Source: an uncultured Actinomycetes bacterium
Lineage (GTDB): Bacteria; Actinomycetota; Thermoleophilia; Solirubrobacterales; Solirubrobacteraceae
Length of the DNA stretch: 24,321 nt
NCBI GenBank assembly: GCA_937888775.1
Contig: CALAQT010000217.1
Location: 1 to 24,321, forward strand
Reading direction: 5' to 3'
In this document: piece by piece, positions 16,253 through 23,872 of the stretch
How the letters are laid out: every line of letters begins with the position of its first letter
Numbering within the stretch: position 1 is the stretch's first letter
Made by a program: the position numbers and the translations under genes
The notes under the pieces: generated by a model
Databases searched by the model: none
Told to the model about the DNA's origin: nothing
What the model saw: the letters and a program-made list of their open reading frames with translations, nothing else

Positions 16253-17673
16253 ATGGATCAGGGCAGCCCTGCGTCACGGTCCGAGCGGATGCAGTCAGAC
16301 GATGACCATGGAGTCACGCGGCGTGTCGCGCTGGGCAGCGCAATGGGCACGGCGTTGGCGCTCCAACTGTCCCGGGGTGTCGCCGACGCCAGCTCGGGTC
16401 GCATCCAGGGGCGCGTAGGAAACCTACAGACCGGTGAGCTTGGCAGCGGCGGCCGGCCGATGCGGCTCGCTTCTGTGGCCGCGCTCGCCAAGCTGATCGG
16501 CAACGGGGAGCCGGTTGCGATCCTCGACCTAGCGGCAGTCGATCACAACTGCAGCCGGCTGGCTGCCTGGAGCGCGAGCAACAGGATCGCGTGGCGGCCG
16601 GCATTCAAGACGCTGCGATCGCCCGAGCTGCTCGAATATGTGCTCGCCAAGCTCGACCGGCCTCGGGTCATGATCCACCACCTTCGCGACTTGCCCCAGG
16701 CGCTGCCTCATGTGCCGGCGGAGACCGATTTCCTGATGGGGTATCCCCCGACGCTCGGGGAGCTGCGTCATTACGTGAGCTCTCCCCCAGCGCGCGGCGA
16801 GCCGCGTTACAAGCTCCGGATCAACGTCGACGGATTGCAGCTGCTGCGCGCGTTGGACGAGCTCTCTAAGCACACGCCGCGCAAGCTGCCGATCGACGTC
16901 GTGCTCGAGATCTACAACGGCATCCCGCGCGGAGGTTTCGATCCGAGCGCCGAGCTGACCGAGGCGCTGAACGTGCTGCGCTCGGCGCGAGGTCGACTGC
17001 GCCTCAGCGCCCTCCTCTGCTATGACGCGCTCGCCGCCGCGACCAGCGATGACGCCACGCGCAAGACCGCGGCTCAGTTCGCTCAAGAGAACCTCACGCT
17101 GGCCCACAAGTCGGTGATCGCCCAGGCGCACGAGTTCGTCGACCTCGCCACGCTCGTACGCAACGGACCGGGCTCCGCCAACTACTCAGACTGGGGGGGG
17201 ACAACCGCGGCGAACGAGTTCTCCGCCGGGTCGGCGGTCCTGTTCGCTAACTATCTCGATCCCTACGACACCGCTGCCGGCCTGGCCAAGGCGCTCTACC
17301 TATGCGCTCCAGTGCTCCGGCTGCCCAAGACACCCTCCTGGGCAAGGGAGGCTTCCCGATCCCGGCAGGGACCGAGCTGGTGTTCATCAAGTCCGGGGGA
17401 TGGCCGACCGGCAACAACCCCACGCTCTCGAAGCTAGTCTATCCCGCTGGACTGGGAGAGGAACCGATCTACGGCCGTGGCTCCAACGCGTCTGGCCTGA
17501 TCGTCGGCCGCCGGGGCTCACTCGCGCTCGGTGACTACGTGGTCGAGACCGCGCAACAGGTGATGGAGGGCCAGGACTACTTCGGCGGGCTACACGCTGT
17601 CCGAGAAGAGAAAGTCCGCGCCCTATGGACAACCTTGTCCCGCTGGGTCGGTCGACGTGAAGAGCTGGCCTGA
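16253..17673 (+). pseudogene. Tat-exported D-threonine aldolase/alanine-racemase-like PLP enzyme, frameshifted
   Basis: The first frame runs to 17437. Residues about 20-45 form a twin-arginine signal (TRRVALGSAMGTALAL). Then comes a fold-type III PLP barrel: AILDLAAVDHNCSRLAAW, the PLP-lysine region WRPAFKTLRSPELLEYVL, LRINVDGLQLLRALDEL and VVLEIYNGIPRGGF. The C-terminal metal-binding domain (ANYSDWGGTTAANEFSAGSA ... YLCAPVLRLPK) breaks off at about 17329. It continues in the next frame as TLLGKGGFPIPAGTELVFIK through LALGDYVVETAQQVMEGQDY to 17673. Restoring one G after AAG (AAG-GAC-ACC) repairs it. D-threonine aldolases split D-threonine-type amino acids to glycine and an aldehyde, using PLP and a metal. 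Export by Tat, fully folded with cofactor, is unusual for this family. Start ATG 16253 (GTG 16250 adjacent) or ATG 16289; no clear ribosome site. Confidence 0.78.
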
Positions 17674-17807
17674 GGGCCAACTCGCGCGGATGTAGTCTGT
17701 CGAGAACGTTGACGAGTTCGACGCGACTGTCGTCAACTCCGGTCTGGGTGGCTCGACCATGACGCGAAGAGCACGCCCGTGCATGGGGCGACGCAATGCT
17801 GCCCGCC

Positions 17808-18000
17808 TCATTGGGCAGCTTGCCGGAAATCAGTGACATCCAGCCGCGCTATTTCGACGTCGACGAGCGCCTCACCAACATCACGCGGGCCGCTGGTCGC
17901 CACCCAGGAGGCCTGATCGCTGGGTAGCCGGATCAGATCAAGAGCCGCCCCCGCAAGGTCAGCGGCGTTATCGCCGCTGATCAGCTCAGCCGCGCAACGA
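17808..18000 (-). pseudogene. coding-like C-terminal fragment, family unknown
   Basis: On the minus strand a frame ending at TGA 17808-17810 reads LISGDNAADLAGAALDLIRL, then PSDQASWVATSGPRDVGEAL and VDVEIARLDVTDFRQAAQ. The mix of hydrophobic and acidic residues and the third-position G/C look like genuine protein, unlike the surrounding frames, but I do not recognise the family. There is no start codon context or upstream body; the frame continues as lower-quality sequence to about 18060. It lies between the D-threonine-aldolase-like gene and the ferritin-like fragment. The rest of 17674-18112 shows nothing I can name, apart from an 8-bp inverted repeat GTTGACGA/TCGTCAAC at 17708-17737. Confidence 0.25.
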
Positions 18001-18112
18001 TCACTGAGGGGCTCGTCAGCACCTGGCTGTCCCGACGGGCTCTTGGGTGACCATCACCTGGCTCACTCTCAGCGGCTTCTCGAGCACGCCGTTGGGCGTG
18101 ACCGACTGACCG

Positions 18113-18318
18113 GAAGACGAACTTCGGCAGCTTGACCGGCGTCCCACCTGCGGCCCTGATCGCCTTGGTCAGAGCGACAACGTGCTCGCCCTCCTGGCCT
18201 GCGATCATCGCCGCCAGCATCCTTGCCTCGCCCCTGAGGCCGACAGTCTGGCCTTGTTGGTGCAGAACTCGGTCTCCAGGTATTCGAGCGTGAGCGCGAA
18301 GTTGAGCGTGTCGATATC
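18113..18318 (-). pseudogene. ferritin-like domain protein fragment, frameshifted
   Basis: The minus strand encodes DIDTLNFALTLEYLETEF, the first helix of the actinobacterial ferritin-like (DUF4439/Ferritin_2) family (usually LNFALTLEYLEAxFY). After a frame change near 18255-18265 it goes on with QTVGLRGEARMLAAMIAG then QEGEHVVALTKAIRAAGGTP and VKLPKFVF. The second helix with E-x-x-H and the phrase ALT..I..LGGTPV..P.F.F confirm the family. Full proteins are about 180-300 residues, often Tat-exported, with two more helices; these and the N-terminus are not found. The fragment therefore has a frameshift and lacks both ends. Confidence 0.65.
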
Positions 18319-18368
18319 CCCGCCGCGGCTCCCGCGTCGTCTGCGCGATCGCACGCGAGTGCGGATGG

Positions 18369-18404
18369 TTGCGGCCCGCGGGCTGTTTGGCCGATACTGT
18401 GCGC
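18369..18404 (+). promoter_or_regulatory. likely leaderless promoter of the GCS2 gene
   Basis: TTGCGG (18369-18374) and GATACT (18393-18398) are 18 bases apart. The -10 box ends 6 bases before the GTG at 18405, so transcription probably starts on the start codon. No Shine-Dalgarno is present, which fits a leaderless mRNA and supports this start. Confidence 0.5.
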
Positions 18405-19883
18405 GTGGGCCAGCAGGTCGCCGCCAAGGCTTTCAGCCGAGAAGACCGCCGGCAATATAGGCGAAAGGTCCGGGCTTGCCTCGATGTGTTTGCCCGGATG
18501 CTTTCCGAGGCAAAGTTTCATCCCGAGCGGCGGTCCTTCGGTCTGGAGATCGAGCTCAACCTCACCGATGACGCAGGCGAGCCGGCGCTGGTCAACGCCC
18601 CCGTGCTGGAGGCGATCGCCGATCCAGATTTCCAGACCGAGCTCGGGCAGTTCAACGTGGAGATCAACATTGCTCCCCGGCTGCTCGAGGGTGGGGTGTT
18701 CTCCGGCTTGGAGCGGGACGCGCGCGCCAGCCTCAACAGCGCTGAGGAGCGAGCCCGAACGGTCGGCGCGCACATGATGATAATTGGGATTCTCCCCACG
18801 GTCGGCGCGAAGCACCTGCACGCCGGGAGTTTCAGCGCGGATCCTCGCTATGCGTTGCTCAACGAGCAGATCTTCGCGGCGCGTGGCGAGGATCTGGAGA
18901 TAGCGATCGTCGGGGTGGAGCGGCTGTCAACTTACGCAGAAACTATCGCACCGGAAGCTGCGTGCACTAGCGTCCAGCTTCATCAGCAGGTCGATCCCGA
19001 GGCGTTCGCCAGCCACTGGAACGCGGCGCAGGCGATCGCTGGCGTTCAGGTCGCGGTGGCTGCCAACTCGCCGTTCTTCTACGGCAAGGAGCTTTGGCGC
19101 GAGACCCGCATCGCTCTCTTTGAGCAGGCGACCGACACCCGTCCGGAGGAACTCAAGGTCCAGGGCGTGCGCCCGCGGGTGTGGTTTGGAGAACGCTGGA
19201 TCACCTCGATCTTCGACCTCTTTGAGGAGAACGTGCGGTACTTCCCGGCGCTGCTGCCCGTGTGCGAGGACGAGGATCCGCTGGAGACCCTGGAGCGCGG
19301 GGACGTTCCCCGTCTCGGCGAGCTGCGTCTTCACAACGGCACGATCTATCGCTGGAACCGTCCAATCTACGACGTCGTACGCGACCAGCCCCACCTACGC
19401 GTGGAGAACCGAGTCCTCCCCGCCGGTCCCACGGTCGTCGACACCCTGGCGAATGCTGCCTTCTACTACGGCCTGCTTCGCGTCATCGCAGACGAGGAAC
19501 GCCCGGTGTGGTCGCAGATGTCGTTCTCGGCCGCAGAGGAGAACTTTCACACGGGCGCTCGCAACGGAATCAATGCCCGCCTCTACTGGCCTGGGCTGGG
19601 CGAGGTACCGGCAGCCGAGCTTGTACTAAGGCGCCTGCTGCCGCTTGCTCATGAGGGCCTCGAGCGTAGCGGCCTTGATTCCGGCGACGCCGACCGCTTG
19701 CTCGGAATCATCGAGCGACGCTGCGTGATGCTGCGCAACGGCGCCTCGTGGCAGAGCGAGGTTTTTCATCACTTCTACCAGGACAGAGGAATGGACCGCC
19801 TAGAAGCCCTTCGGCAAATGACCAGGGTCTACCGCGAGCACATGCACAGCAACGAACCGGTCCACGACTGGCCGACCGGCTAA
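18405..19883 (+). CDS. glutamate-cysteine ligase family GCS2 protein
   Basis: An intact 492-residue carboxylate-amine ligase of the GCS2 family (PF04107). Residues about 35-45 carry SFGLEIELNLTD, the Glu-x-Glu metal/ATP site (G-x-E-x-E). GQFNVEINIAPRLL is the second acidic motif (x-E-x-N). TSVQLHQQVDPEAF and VAVAANSPFFYGKELWRETR match the substrate/ATP region (A-x-x-x-N-S-P-x-x-x-G). LRVENRVLPAGPTVVDTLAN and the C-terminal WQSEVFHHF are also typical. It probably joins glutamate to cysteine or another amine using ATP, the first step of thiol (glutathione- or ergothioneine-type) synthesis, but many actinobacterial members have unknown substrates. GTG at 18405 is preferred over an upstream in-frame ATG at 18369 because of the promoter placement. 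It is followed 45 bases later by an MBL-fold gene in the same direction. Confidence 0.9.
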   Translation: MGQQVAAKAFSREDRRQYRRKVRACLDVFARMLSEAKFHPERRSFGLEIELNLTDDAGEPALVNAPVLEAIADPDFQTELGQFNVEINIAPRLLEGGVFSGLERDARASLNSAEERARTVGAHMMIIGILPTVGAKHLHAGSFSADPRYALLNEQIFAARGEDLEIAIVGVERLSTYAETIAPEAACTSVQLHQQVDPEAFASHWNAAQAIAGVQVAVAANSPFFYGKELWRETRIALFEQATDTRPEELKVQGVRPRVWFGERWITSIFDLFEENVRYFPALLPVCEDEDPLETLERGDVPRLGELRLHNGTIYRWNRPIYDVVRDQPHLRVENRVLPAGPTVVDTLANAAFYYGLLRVIADEERPVWSQMSFSAAEENFHTGARNGINARLYWPGLGEVPAAELVLRRLLPLAHEGLERSGLDSGDADRLLGIIERRCVMLRNGASWQSEVFHHFYQDRGMDRLEALRQMTRVYREHMHSNEPVHDWPTG

Positions 19884-19928
19884 TCCAAGGATCGCGACAA
19901 CGCCGGTGCTGTGGGCGAAGAGGCAGCG

Positions 19929-20390
19929 ATGAACCGGATCGATCTCGAGCCGGTCGATCGCGTCGAGGTCACGGTCTTGATGGACAACGTAACCGACCCG
20001 CTGCTGGTCGATCAGGAGGCGGTTACGCGCATGAACTGGCCCAAGGCGCTGGTGGGCGGCCTTCCGACCGCACGCGCGCGCGTTAGTCCCGATAGCGGCG
20101 TGCCCGACGCGCTGATCGCCGAGCCCGGCTTCTCGGCGCTGGTGCGGATCGAGAAGGATGGGCGGGAGCGAACGCTGTTGTTCGACACGGGCGCGTCTCC
20201 CAACGGGATGGTTGAGAACATGCGCCGGCTCGGGATCGAGGCGGCTGACGTGGAGGTGATCGTGCTCAGTCACGGGCACTGGGACCACGGCACGGGGATG
20301 GAAGGCGGTCCATCAGCTCGCCACGCGATTCCCGGACGCGTTCGTCATGAGCACGGTCGGCACCACGATCACGCTCTGATCCTTGGATAG
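19929..20390 (+). pseudogene. MBL-fold metallohydrolase missing its middle
   Basis: ATG at 19929 has AAGAGG at 19918-19923 (5-base gap). The first 120 residues are a good metallo-beta-lactamase-fold N-terminus: VEVTVLMDNVTDPLLVDQ, then ALVRIEKDGRERTLLFDTGA and the metal motif VIVLSHGHWDHGTGMEG (HxHxDH). The type resembles COG1237 (dihydropterin-methyl-ribofuranosylaminobenzene-phosphate-synthase-like) proteins of about 280-300 residues. Right after GMEG the frame turns to unrelated residues and stops at 20390. In the +1 frame 20308-20379 reads VHQLATRFPDAFVMSTVGTT and ends ITL-stop, which is the normal C-terminus of this family. About 130 middle residues, with the remaining metal ligands, have been lost and the ends joined out of frame. 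It lies downstream of GCS2. Confidence 0.72.
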
Positions 20391-20438
20391 CGGATGGCCA
20401 GCGTGGACGCGGCCGGTCAGACGAGCGTCGCTAACGTC

Positions 20439-21203
20439 CTAAGCGCTCCTGCCGGGCTCGACCACACAGGTGGGATCAAAGCCCGCTACCGCCTGATGTG
20501 GATAGCCGCGGGGATTGCTGAGGATGCGCGTCCCGCGTACCTCGAGGTCAGCGACCCGATGCGTGTGCCCGAAGATCCAGAGCGCGACCCGGTCGGCGCC
20601 CATGAGATCGGTCACATCGCTGGCGAACGCACCCGCGAGCGCGCGCAACTGCGGCACGGGCGGCCGCGTCCGGATCAACGGCGCATGGTGAGTCACGACG
20701 ACGGTAGGACCGTCGTGGGGCTGCGCGAGTCGTTGCGCAAGCCATCGGCGACTGGAGAGATGAAGCATCCGCGTGTCGCGCGCGGCGAGCGCACGGGCCT
20801 TCGGGCCGAACTGGATCTGCTCGTAGTCGTTGACGACCCGCTCGCACAGCCGCATCGCCTCGGCGCGCCGCTCAGGACCGTCAAAGTCGAAATCGCTCCA
20901 GAGCGTACAACCCAGAAAGCGAGTCCCGCCGAGGATCACCTCGTCGTTCTCGAGCACGCGCACCGACGACCCAACGGCCGCGCGGCGCAGCTGATCGATC
21001 AGCTCGGGCATCGCGTGTCCGTAGAACTCGTGGTTGCCCGCGACGTAGAGCACCGGGCGGTCGCGCGCCCACCGGCGAGCCCAGTCCACGCCGCCCGTCC
21101 CGGTAGCGATGTCGCCCGCCAGGACGACAGCATCAGCGTCGACACAACGCGGCACGAACCCCCCACGTTCGAGGTGCAGGTCACTAAGTACGTGCAAGCG
21201 CAC
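20439..21203 (-). CDS. calcineurin-like metallophosphoesterase
   Basis: An intact 254-residue metallophosphoesterase. All five family motifs are visible in order: MRLHVLSDLHLE (D-x-H), DADAVVLAGDIATG (G-D), YVAGNHEFYGHA (G-N-H-E), VVVTHHAPLIRT (H) and LWIFGHTHRVADLE (G-H-x-H), which together bind two metal ions. These enzymes hydrolyse phosphomono- or diesters; the family is too broad to name a substrate. The start is GTG at 21203; CATTAT lies 7 bases upstream on the coding strand, again suggesting a leaderless mRNA, though no good -35 is seen. It converges with the MBL gene (60 bases between the intact MBL C-terminus and this stop). The plus-strand open frame over it is a shadow. Confidence 0.92.
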   Translation of the reverse strand: MRLHVLSDLHLERGGFVPRCVDADAVVLAGDIATGTGGVDWARRWARDRPVLYVAGNHEFYGHAMPELIDQLRRAAVGSSVRVLENDEVILGGTRFLGCTLWSDFDFDGPERRAEAMRLCERVVNDYEQIQFGPKARALAARDTRMLHLSSRRWLAQRLAQPHDGPTVVVTHHAPLIRTRPPVPQLRALAGAFASDVTDLMGADRVALWIFGHTHRVADLEVRGTRILSNPRGYPHQAVAGFDPTCVVEPGRSA

Positions 21204-21463
21204 GCCCTACATAATGACCGGCGCTTTTGGCCGTTCGGACGCACTGTCGTCCCCCAGGAGTTATCAGCTTGAAGTTTGCGAGGCCGAGAGGTATGCCGAT
21301 CATCGTCGTGTCAGTCGGTGAAGCCCGCCGACGGGGGCTCGCGACCCAAGTCTCGTTGTGAACCACGCTCGCATTCAACAGATGGTCGTCCACATCGGCG
21401 TCGCGGGACCGCTCCGGACGCCGCTGATCGGGCCGCCACGGCAGCTCTGATCGGATCGATGCC

Positions 21464-21700
21464 TCAAGCGTGAATCGGCTCGAGTAGCGTCTCGGTGACG
21501 CGGCTGACGACGATCTCGCCGCCTCCGATCGTGTCCGCGCGTTCGATCTCGAGGCTGCCGAGCTCGTCTCGTACGAACGACAGCGCGATCTCGTCTGAGG
21601 CGGTGGCGGTGGCGCGATCGCGAAACACGCTGACCGTCACGAGTTCGCCCGCCCCCGAGCTGAACACGAAGTAGGCAACGAACCCTTTCAATTCGGCCAT
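21464..21700 (-). CDS. short ABM-like (dimeric alpha/beta barrel) protein, probably N-truncated
   Basis: This 78-residue frame reads LKGFVAYFVFSSGAGELVTV then SVFRDRATATASDEIALSFV. It resembles the second half of antibiotic-biosynthesis-monooxygenase-like ABM domains, usually (P)GFVAYYxVDxGDGxxATVSVFEDxAGAEES...A...V...L...V..GEV. Typical proteins have another 25-30 residues in front. Here the frame upstream of ATG 21700 continues with a family-like LGEALIDLAER before a TGA at 21737-21739, so the N-terminal strand has been lost. It may be a non-functional remnant, or a short form. The function of such stand-alone ABM proteins is unknown. It is divergent from the secreted protein at 21750, with 49 bases between the starts. 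Confidence 0.55.
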   Translation of the reverse strand: MAELKGFVAYFVFSSGAGELVTVSVFRDRATATASDEIALSFVRDELGSLEIERADTIGGGEIVVSRVTETLLEPIHA

Positions 21701-21737
21701 TCGCTCTGCGAGATCGATAAGCGCTTCTCCGAGGTGT

Positions 21738-21749
21738 CATAGTCGCGCC
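21738..21749 (+). promoter_or_regulatory. -10 box placed for leaderless transcription of the gene at 21750
   Basis: CATAGT at 21738-21743 ends 6 bases before the ATG at 21750, the same spacing as TATAGT before marR. No Shine-Dalgarno is found ahead of the ATG. No convincing -35 hexamer was seen, so this is a moderate call. Confidence 0.4.
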
Positions 21750-22706
21750 ATGCGTCGCCTGGTCGTCCCAATCATGTGCTTTGCCCTGCTGACGCTGACG
21801 CTGACACTGACGGCGTCGGTGGGTGCTAGGACGAAGCCCGAGTTGCCAACGATCGCCGGCTGCCAGGTCTTCCCGGCTGACAACCCGTGGAATCAGCGGG
21901 TCGACCGGCTTCCGGTGGCCCGGAACTCAGCACAGCTGATCGCCCGGATCGGGCTCAACGATCCTGTGCACCCTGACTTCGGCACCGTCTATGACGGCGC
22001 TCCGAACGGGATCCCCTATGAAGTTGTCTCGGGCCGGACGCGCCGGGTGCCCGTGAGCTTCCAGAGCGCGTCGGAATCGGACGGGCACGACTACCCGCTC
22101 CCGCGCGGCGTGGCGATCGAGGGCGGCTCCCGGTCCACCGGAGATCGCCACGTGATCGTCGTCGACCGCGACACCTGCACCGACTACGAGCTGTACGACG
22201 CCTACCCGCATGATCAAGGCCGGCGCTGGACGGCCGGCTCAGGCGCGATCTTCAACCTGCGTTCAGATCGGCTACGCGCAGCCGGCTGGACCTCGGCCGA
22301 CGCGGCTGGCCTCCCGATCCTCCCTGGCCTGGCCCGCTACAGCGAGGTGGCGGCCGGCGCGATCGACCACGCGCTGCGGTTCACCGCTCCCTGCACGGGC
22401 ACCCGCTACGTATACCCCGCCCGCCACGAGGCCGCCACCTGCTCAGGCCGGTTCGCGCCCCCGATGGGGCTGCGGATTCGGCTCAAGGCGAGCGTGAACA
22501 TCTCCGGACTGCCCTATCAGGCGCGGGTGGTCGGCCAAGCGCTCAAGGTCTATGGACTGATTCTGGCCGACAACGGTTCTCCGTGGTACATCTCGGGCGC
22601 GCCGGATCCGCGCTGGAACAACTCGGCATTGCACGAACTCGATCGTCTGGCCGGTAGCGACTTCCAGGTCGTCGACACCAGCTCGCTTCCGCATCCCGGT
22701 CTGTGA
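21750..22706 (+). CDS. secreted protein of unknown function (actinobacterial conserved)
   Basis: An intact 318-residue exported protein. Residues 1-26 are a signal peptide: basic MRR, hydrophobic core PIMCFALLTLTLTLTASV and an A-x-A-like GAR cleavage zone. The mature part begins CQVFPADNPWNQRVDRLPVA, a phrase I have met at the start of uncharacterised secreted proteins of actinobacteria and acidobacteria. Other notable segments are HVIVVDRDTCTDYELYDAYP, a Gly/Ser-rich AGSGAIFNLRSDRLR and the C-terminal LKVYGLILADNGSPWYISGA. These are reminiscent of a beta-rich carbohydrate-active or binding fold, but no catalytic motif can be named. The codon repeat CTGACG (21789-21812) encodes the LTLTLTLT core. 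A strong terminator hairpin follows directly. Confidence 0.87.
   Translation: MRRLVVPIMCFALLTLTLTLTASVGARTKPELPTIAGCQVFPADNPWNQRVDRLPVARNSAQLIARIGLNDPVHPDFGTVYDGAPNGIPYEVVSGRTRRVPVSFQSASESDGHDYPLPRGVAIEGGSRSTGDRHVIVVDRDTCTDYELYDAYPHDQGRRWTAGSGAIFNLRSDRLRAAGWTSADAAGLPILPGLARYSEVAAGAIDHALRFTAPCTGTRYVYPARHEAATCSGRFAPPMGLRIRLKASVNISGLPYQARVVGQALKVYGLILADNGSPWYISGAPDPRWNNSALHELDRLAGSDFQVVDTSSLPHPGL
21789..21812 (+). repeat. hexanucleotide repeat inside the signal peptide
   Basis: Four tandem copies of CTGACG (the third is CTGACA) encode Leu-Thr repeats in the hydrophobic core of the signal peptide. Gain or loss of a unit by slippage would change the core length by two residues without shifting the frame. 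Confidence 0.8.
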
Positions 22707-22712
22707 ACAAGG

Positions 22713-22743
22713 GGTCTCGCGCCGCTCGCGGCGGGGCGAGACC
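22713..22743 (+). terminator. strong GC hairpin after the secreted protein gene
   Basis: GGTCTCGC (22713-22720) pairs with GCGAGACC (22736-22743), and inside it GCCGC (22721-22725) pairs with GCGGC (22728-22732). Only a 2-base loop and a 3-base bulge are left. It begins 7 bases after the stop codon. There is no T-run; its position and strength make it a likely terminator of actinobacterial type. Confidence 0.7.
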
Positions 22744-22840
22744 GTGGCTCCCGCGGACTCTCTCGTCATGCGCGCGGGTGCCTTACCAAGGGCCAAGCAA
22801 GGGCCAAGGCCTTGTGGAATCGCTTCTACCCACGCTGCAC

Positions 22841-22856
22841 GGGGCTTTGTGGCCCC
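22841..22856 (-). terminator. small hairpin downstream of the aldo/keto reductase gene
   Basis: GGGGC (22841-22845) and GCCCC (22852-22856) can pair around a 6-base loop, about 30 bases beyond the stop of the minus-strand reductase gene. It is short and has no T-run, so it is a weak terminator candidate. Confidence 0.3.
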
Positions 22857-22884
22857 AGGCAATGTGGCTCCGCTCGACTCGGCG

Positions 22885-23745
22885 TCAGCCGGGGATGTAG
22901 GCGAACGTGTCGGGGTCTGGGCCGGTGCGGCCGCTTTTCCCCTTGTCGAGCGCGGCGATCTTCGCGACGTCATCGGGATCGAGCTCGAAGTCGAAGAGCT
23001 CAAAGTTCTCCTTGATCCGTGCGGGAGTCGTGGACTTCGGGAAGACAATGGCGCCGCGTTGGATGTGCCAGCGCAGGACGGCCTGCGCAGGTGACTTGCC
23101 GAGCTTGTCGGCAATGGCCGTGATCGCGGGGTCGTCGAGGACGCGGCCTTGCGCGATCGGCGACCACGCTTCGGTCGCAATCTCGTGCGCCTCGCCGTAG
23201 GAGCGGACATGATCGTTGAGGAAATAGGGATGCAGCTCGATCTGATTGACCGCCGGCGCTACGTCGGTCGCGGCCGCCAGGCGTTGGAGATGATCGATCT
23301 GGAAGTTCGAGACGCCGATCGAGCGCGCGCGGCCATCCTGTTTGAACTCCTCAAGCGTCTTCCATGTCGAGACGAAATCGCCGCCGTATAGCTTCGGCAG
23401 CGGCCAGTGGATGAGGAACATGTCAACGTAGTCGAAGCCCAGCTCAGAGAGGGTCTGCTCGAACGCCCGGCGGGCATCGTCGGGCCGGTGAAAGCCGTTG
23501 CTCAGCTTGCTGGTGATGAAGACCTCAGCCCGGTGCAGGCCGGAAGCGCGGACGGCCTCCCCAACCCCTCGCTCGTTGCCGTACATCTCTGCCGTGTCGA
23601 TATGCCGGTAGCCGACCTCCAGCGCGGTACTCACTGCCCGTGCTGTGTCCTCGGGCGGAATCTGGAAGACGCCGAACCCGAGCTGCGGGATCGCGTGACC
23701 GTCATTGAGGTCGAGGGTGGGAATCGTGCTGGAAATCGTGCTCAT
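22885..23745 (-). CDS. aldo/keto reductase (2,5-diketogluconate reductase type)
   Basis: An intact 286-residue AKR barrel. The N-terminal IPQLGFGVFQIPPEDTARAV is typical of the DkgA-like group (AKR5). The catalytic tetrad is present: Asp and Tyr in HIDTAEMYGNERGVGEA, Lys in VFITSKLSN, and His in VDMFLIHWPLP. Further family motifs are SIGVSNFQIDHL, NQIELHPYF and the NADPH-binding segment RGAIVFPKSTTPARIKENFE with K-S and R-x-x-x-N. It reduces aldehydes or ketones with NADPH in the cytosol; the physiological substrate is not evident. The ATG at 23745 has GAAGGG about 10 bases upstream. It is divergent from a LysR gene (127 bases apart), the usual layout for a regulator controlling its neighbour, and that LysR is now broken. 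Confidence 0.93.
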   Translation of the reverse strand: MSTISSTIPTLDLNDGHAIPQLGFGVFQIPPEDTARAVSTALEVGYRHIDTAEMYGNERGVGEAVRASGLHRAEVFITSKLSNGFHRPDDARRAFEQTLSELGFDYVDMFLIHWPLPKLYGGDFVSTWKTLEEFKQDGRARSIGVSNFQIDHLQRLAAATDVAPAVNQIELHPYFLNDHVRSYGEAHEIATEAWSPIAQGRVLDDPAITAIADKLGKSPAQAVLRWHIQRGAIVFPKSTTPARIKENFELFDFELDPDDVAKIAALDKGKSGRTGPDPDTFAYIPG

Positions 23746-23834
23746 GTGTAGTGCCCTTCGCTTGGTTGACGTGTCCCGTCTCGCTGTCTCGGTCGTGAGC
23801 CGACGTTCACAGTCTGGACGCCGCGGGTCATAAC

Positions 23835-23868
23835 TTCAAATCATCGTCTTGGTAGTTCTATAGTTCTA
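23835..23868 (+). promoter_or_regulatory. lysR promoter with tandem TAGTTCTA repeat
   Basis: TTCAAA (23835-23840) and TATAGT (23859-23864) are 18 bases apart. TATAGT ends 8 bases before the ATG at 23873, and no Shine-Dalgarno is seen, so the mRNA is probably leaderless or nearly so. TAGTTCTA occurs twice in tandem (23853-23868) across the -10 box. ATAACT (23830-23835) and AGTTCTAT (23854-23861) form a loose inverted pair that could be a LysR-type binding site. Confidence 0.5.
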
Positions 23869-23872
23869 GCCT

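Noticed and set aside
17708..17737. 8-bp inverted repeat GTTGACGA/TCGTCAAC as an operator
   Set aside because: It is an isolated short palindrome not placed next to any gene start; chance is a sufficient explanation.
20394..21272. 292-codon plus-strand open frame
   Set aside because: It is antisense to the metallophosphoesterase, which has all five catalytic motifs.
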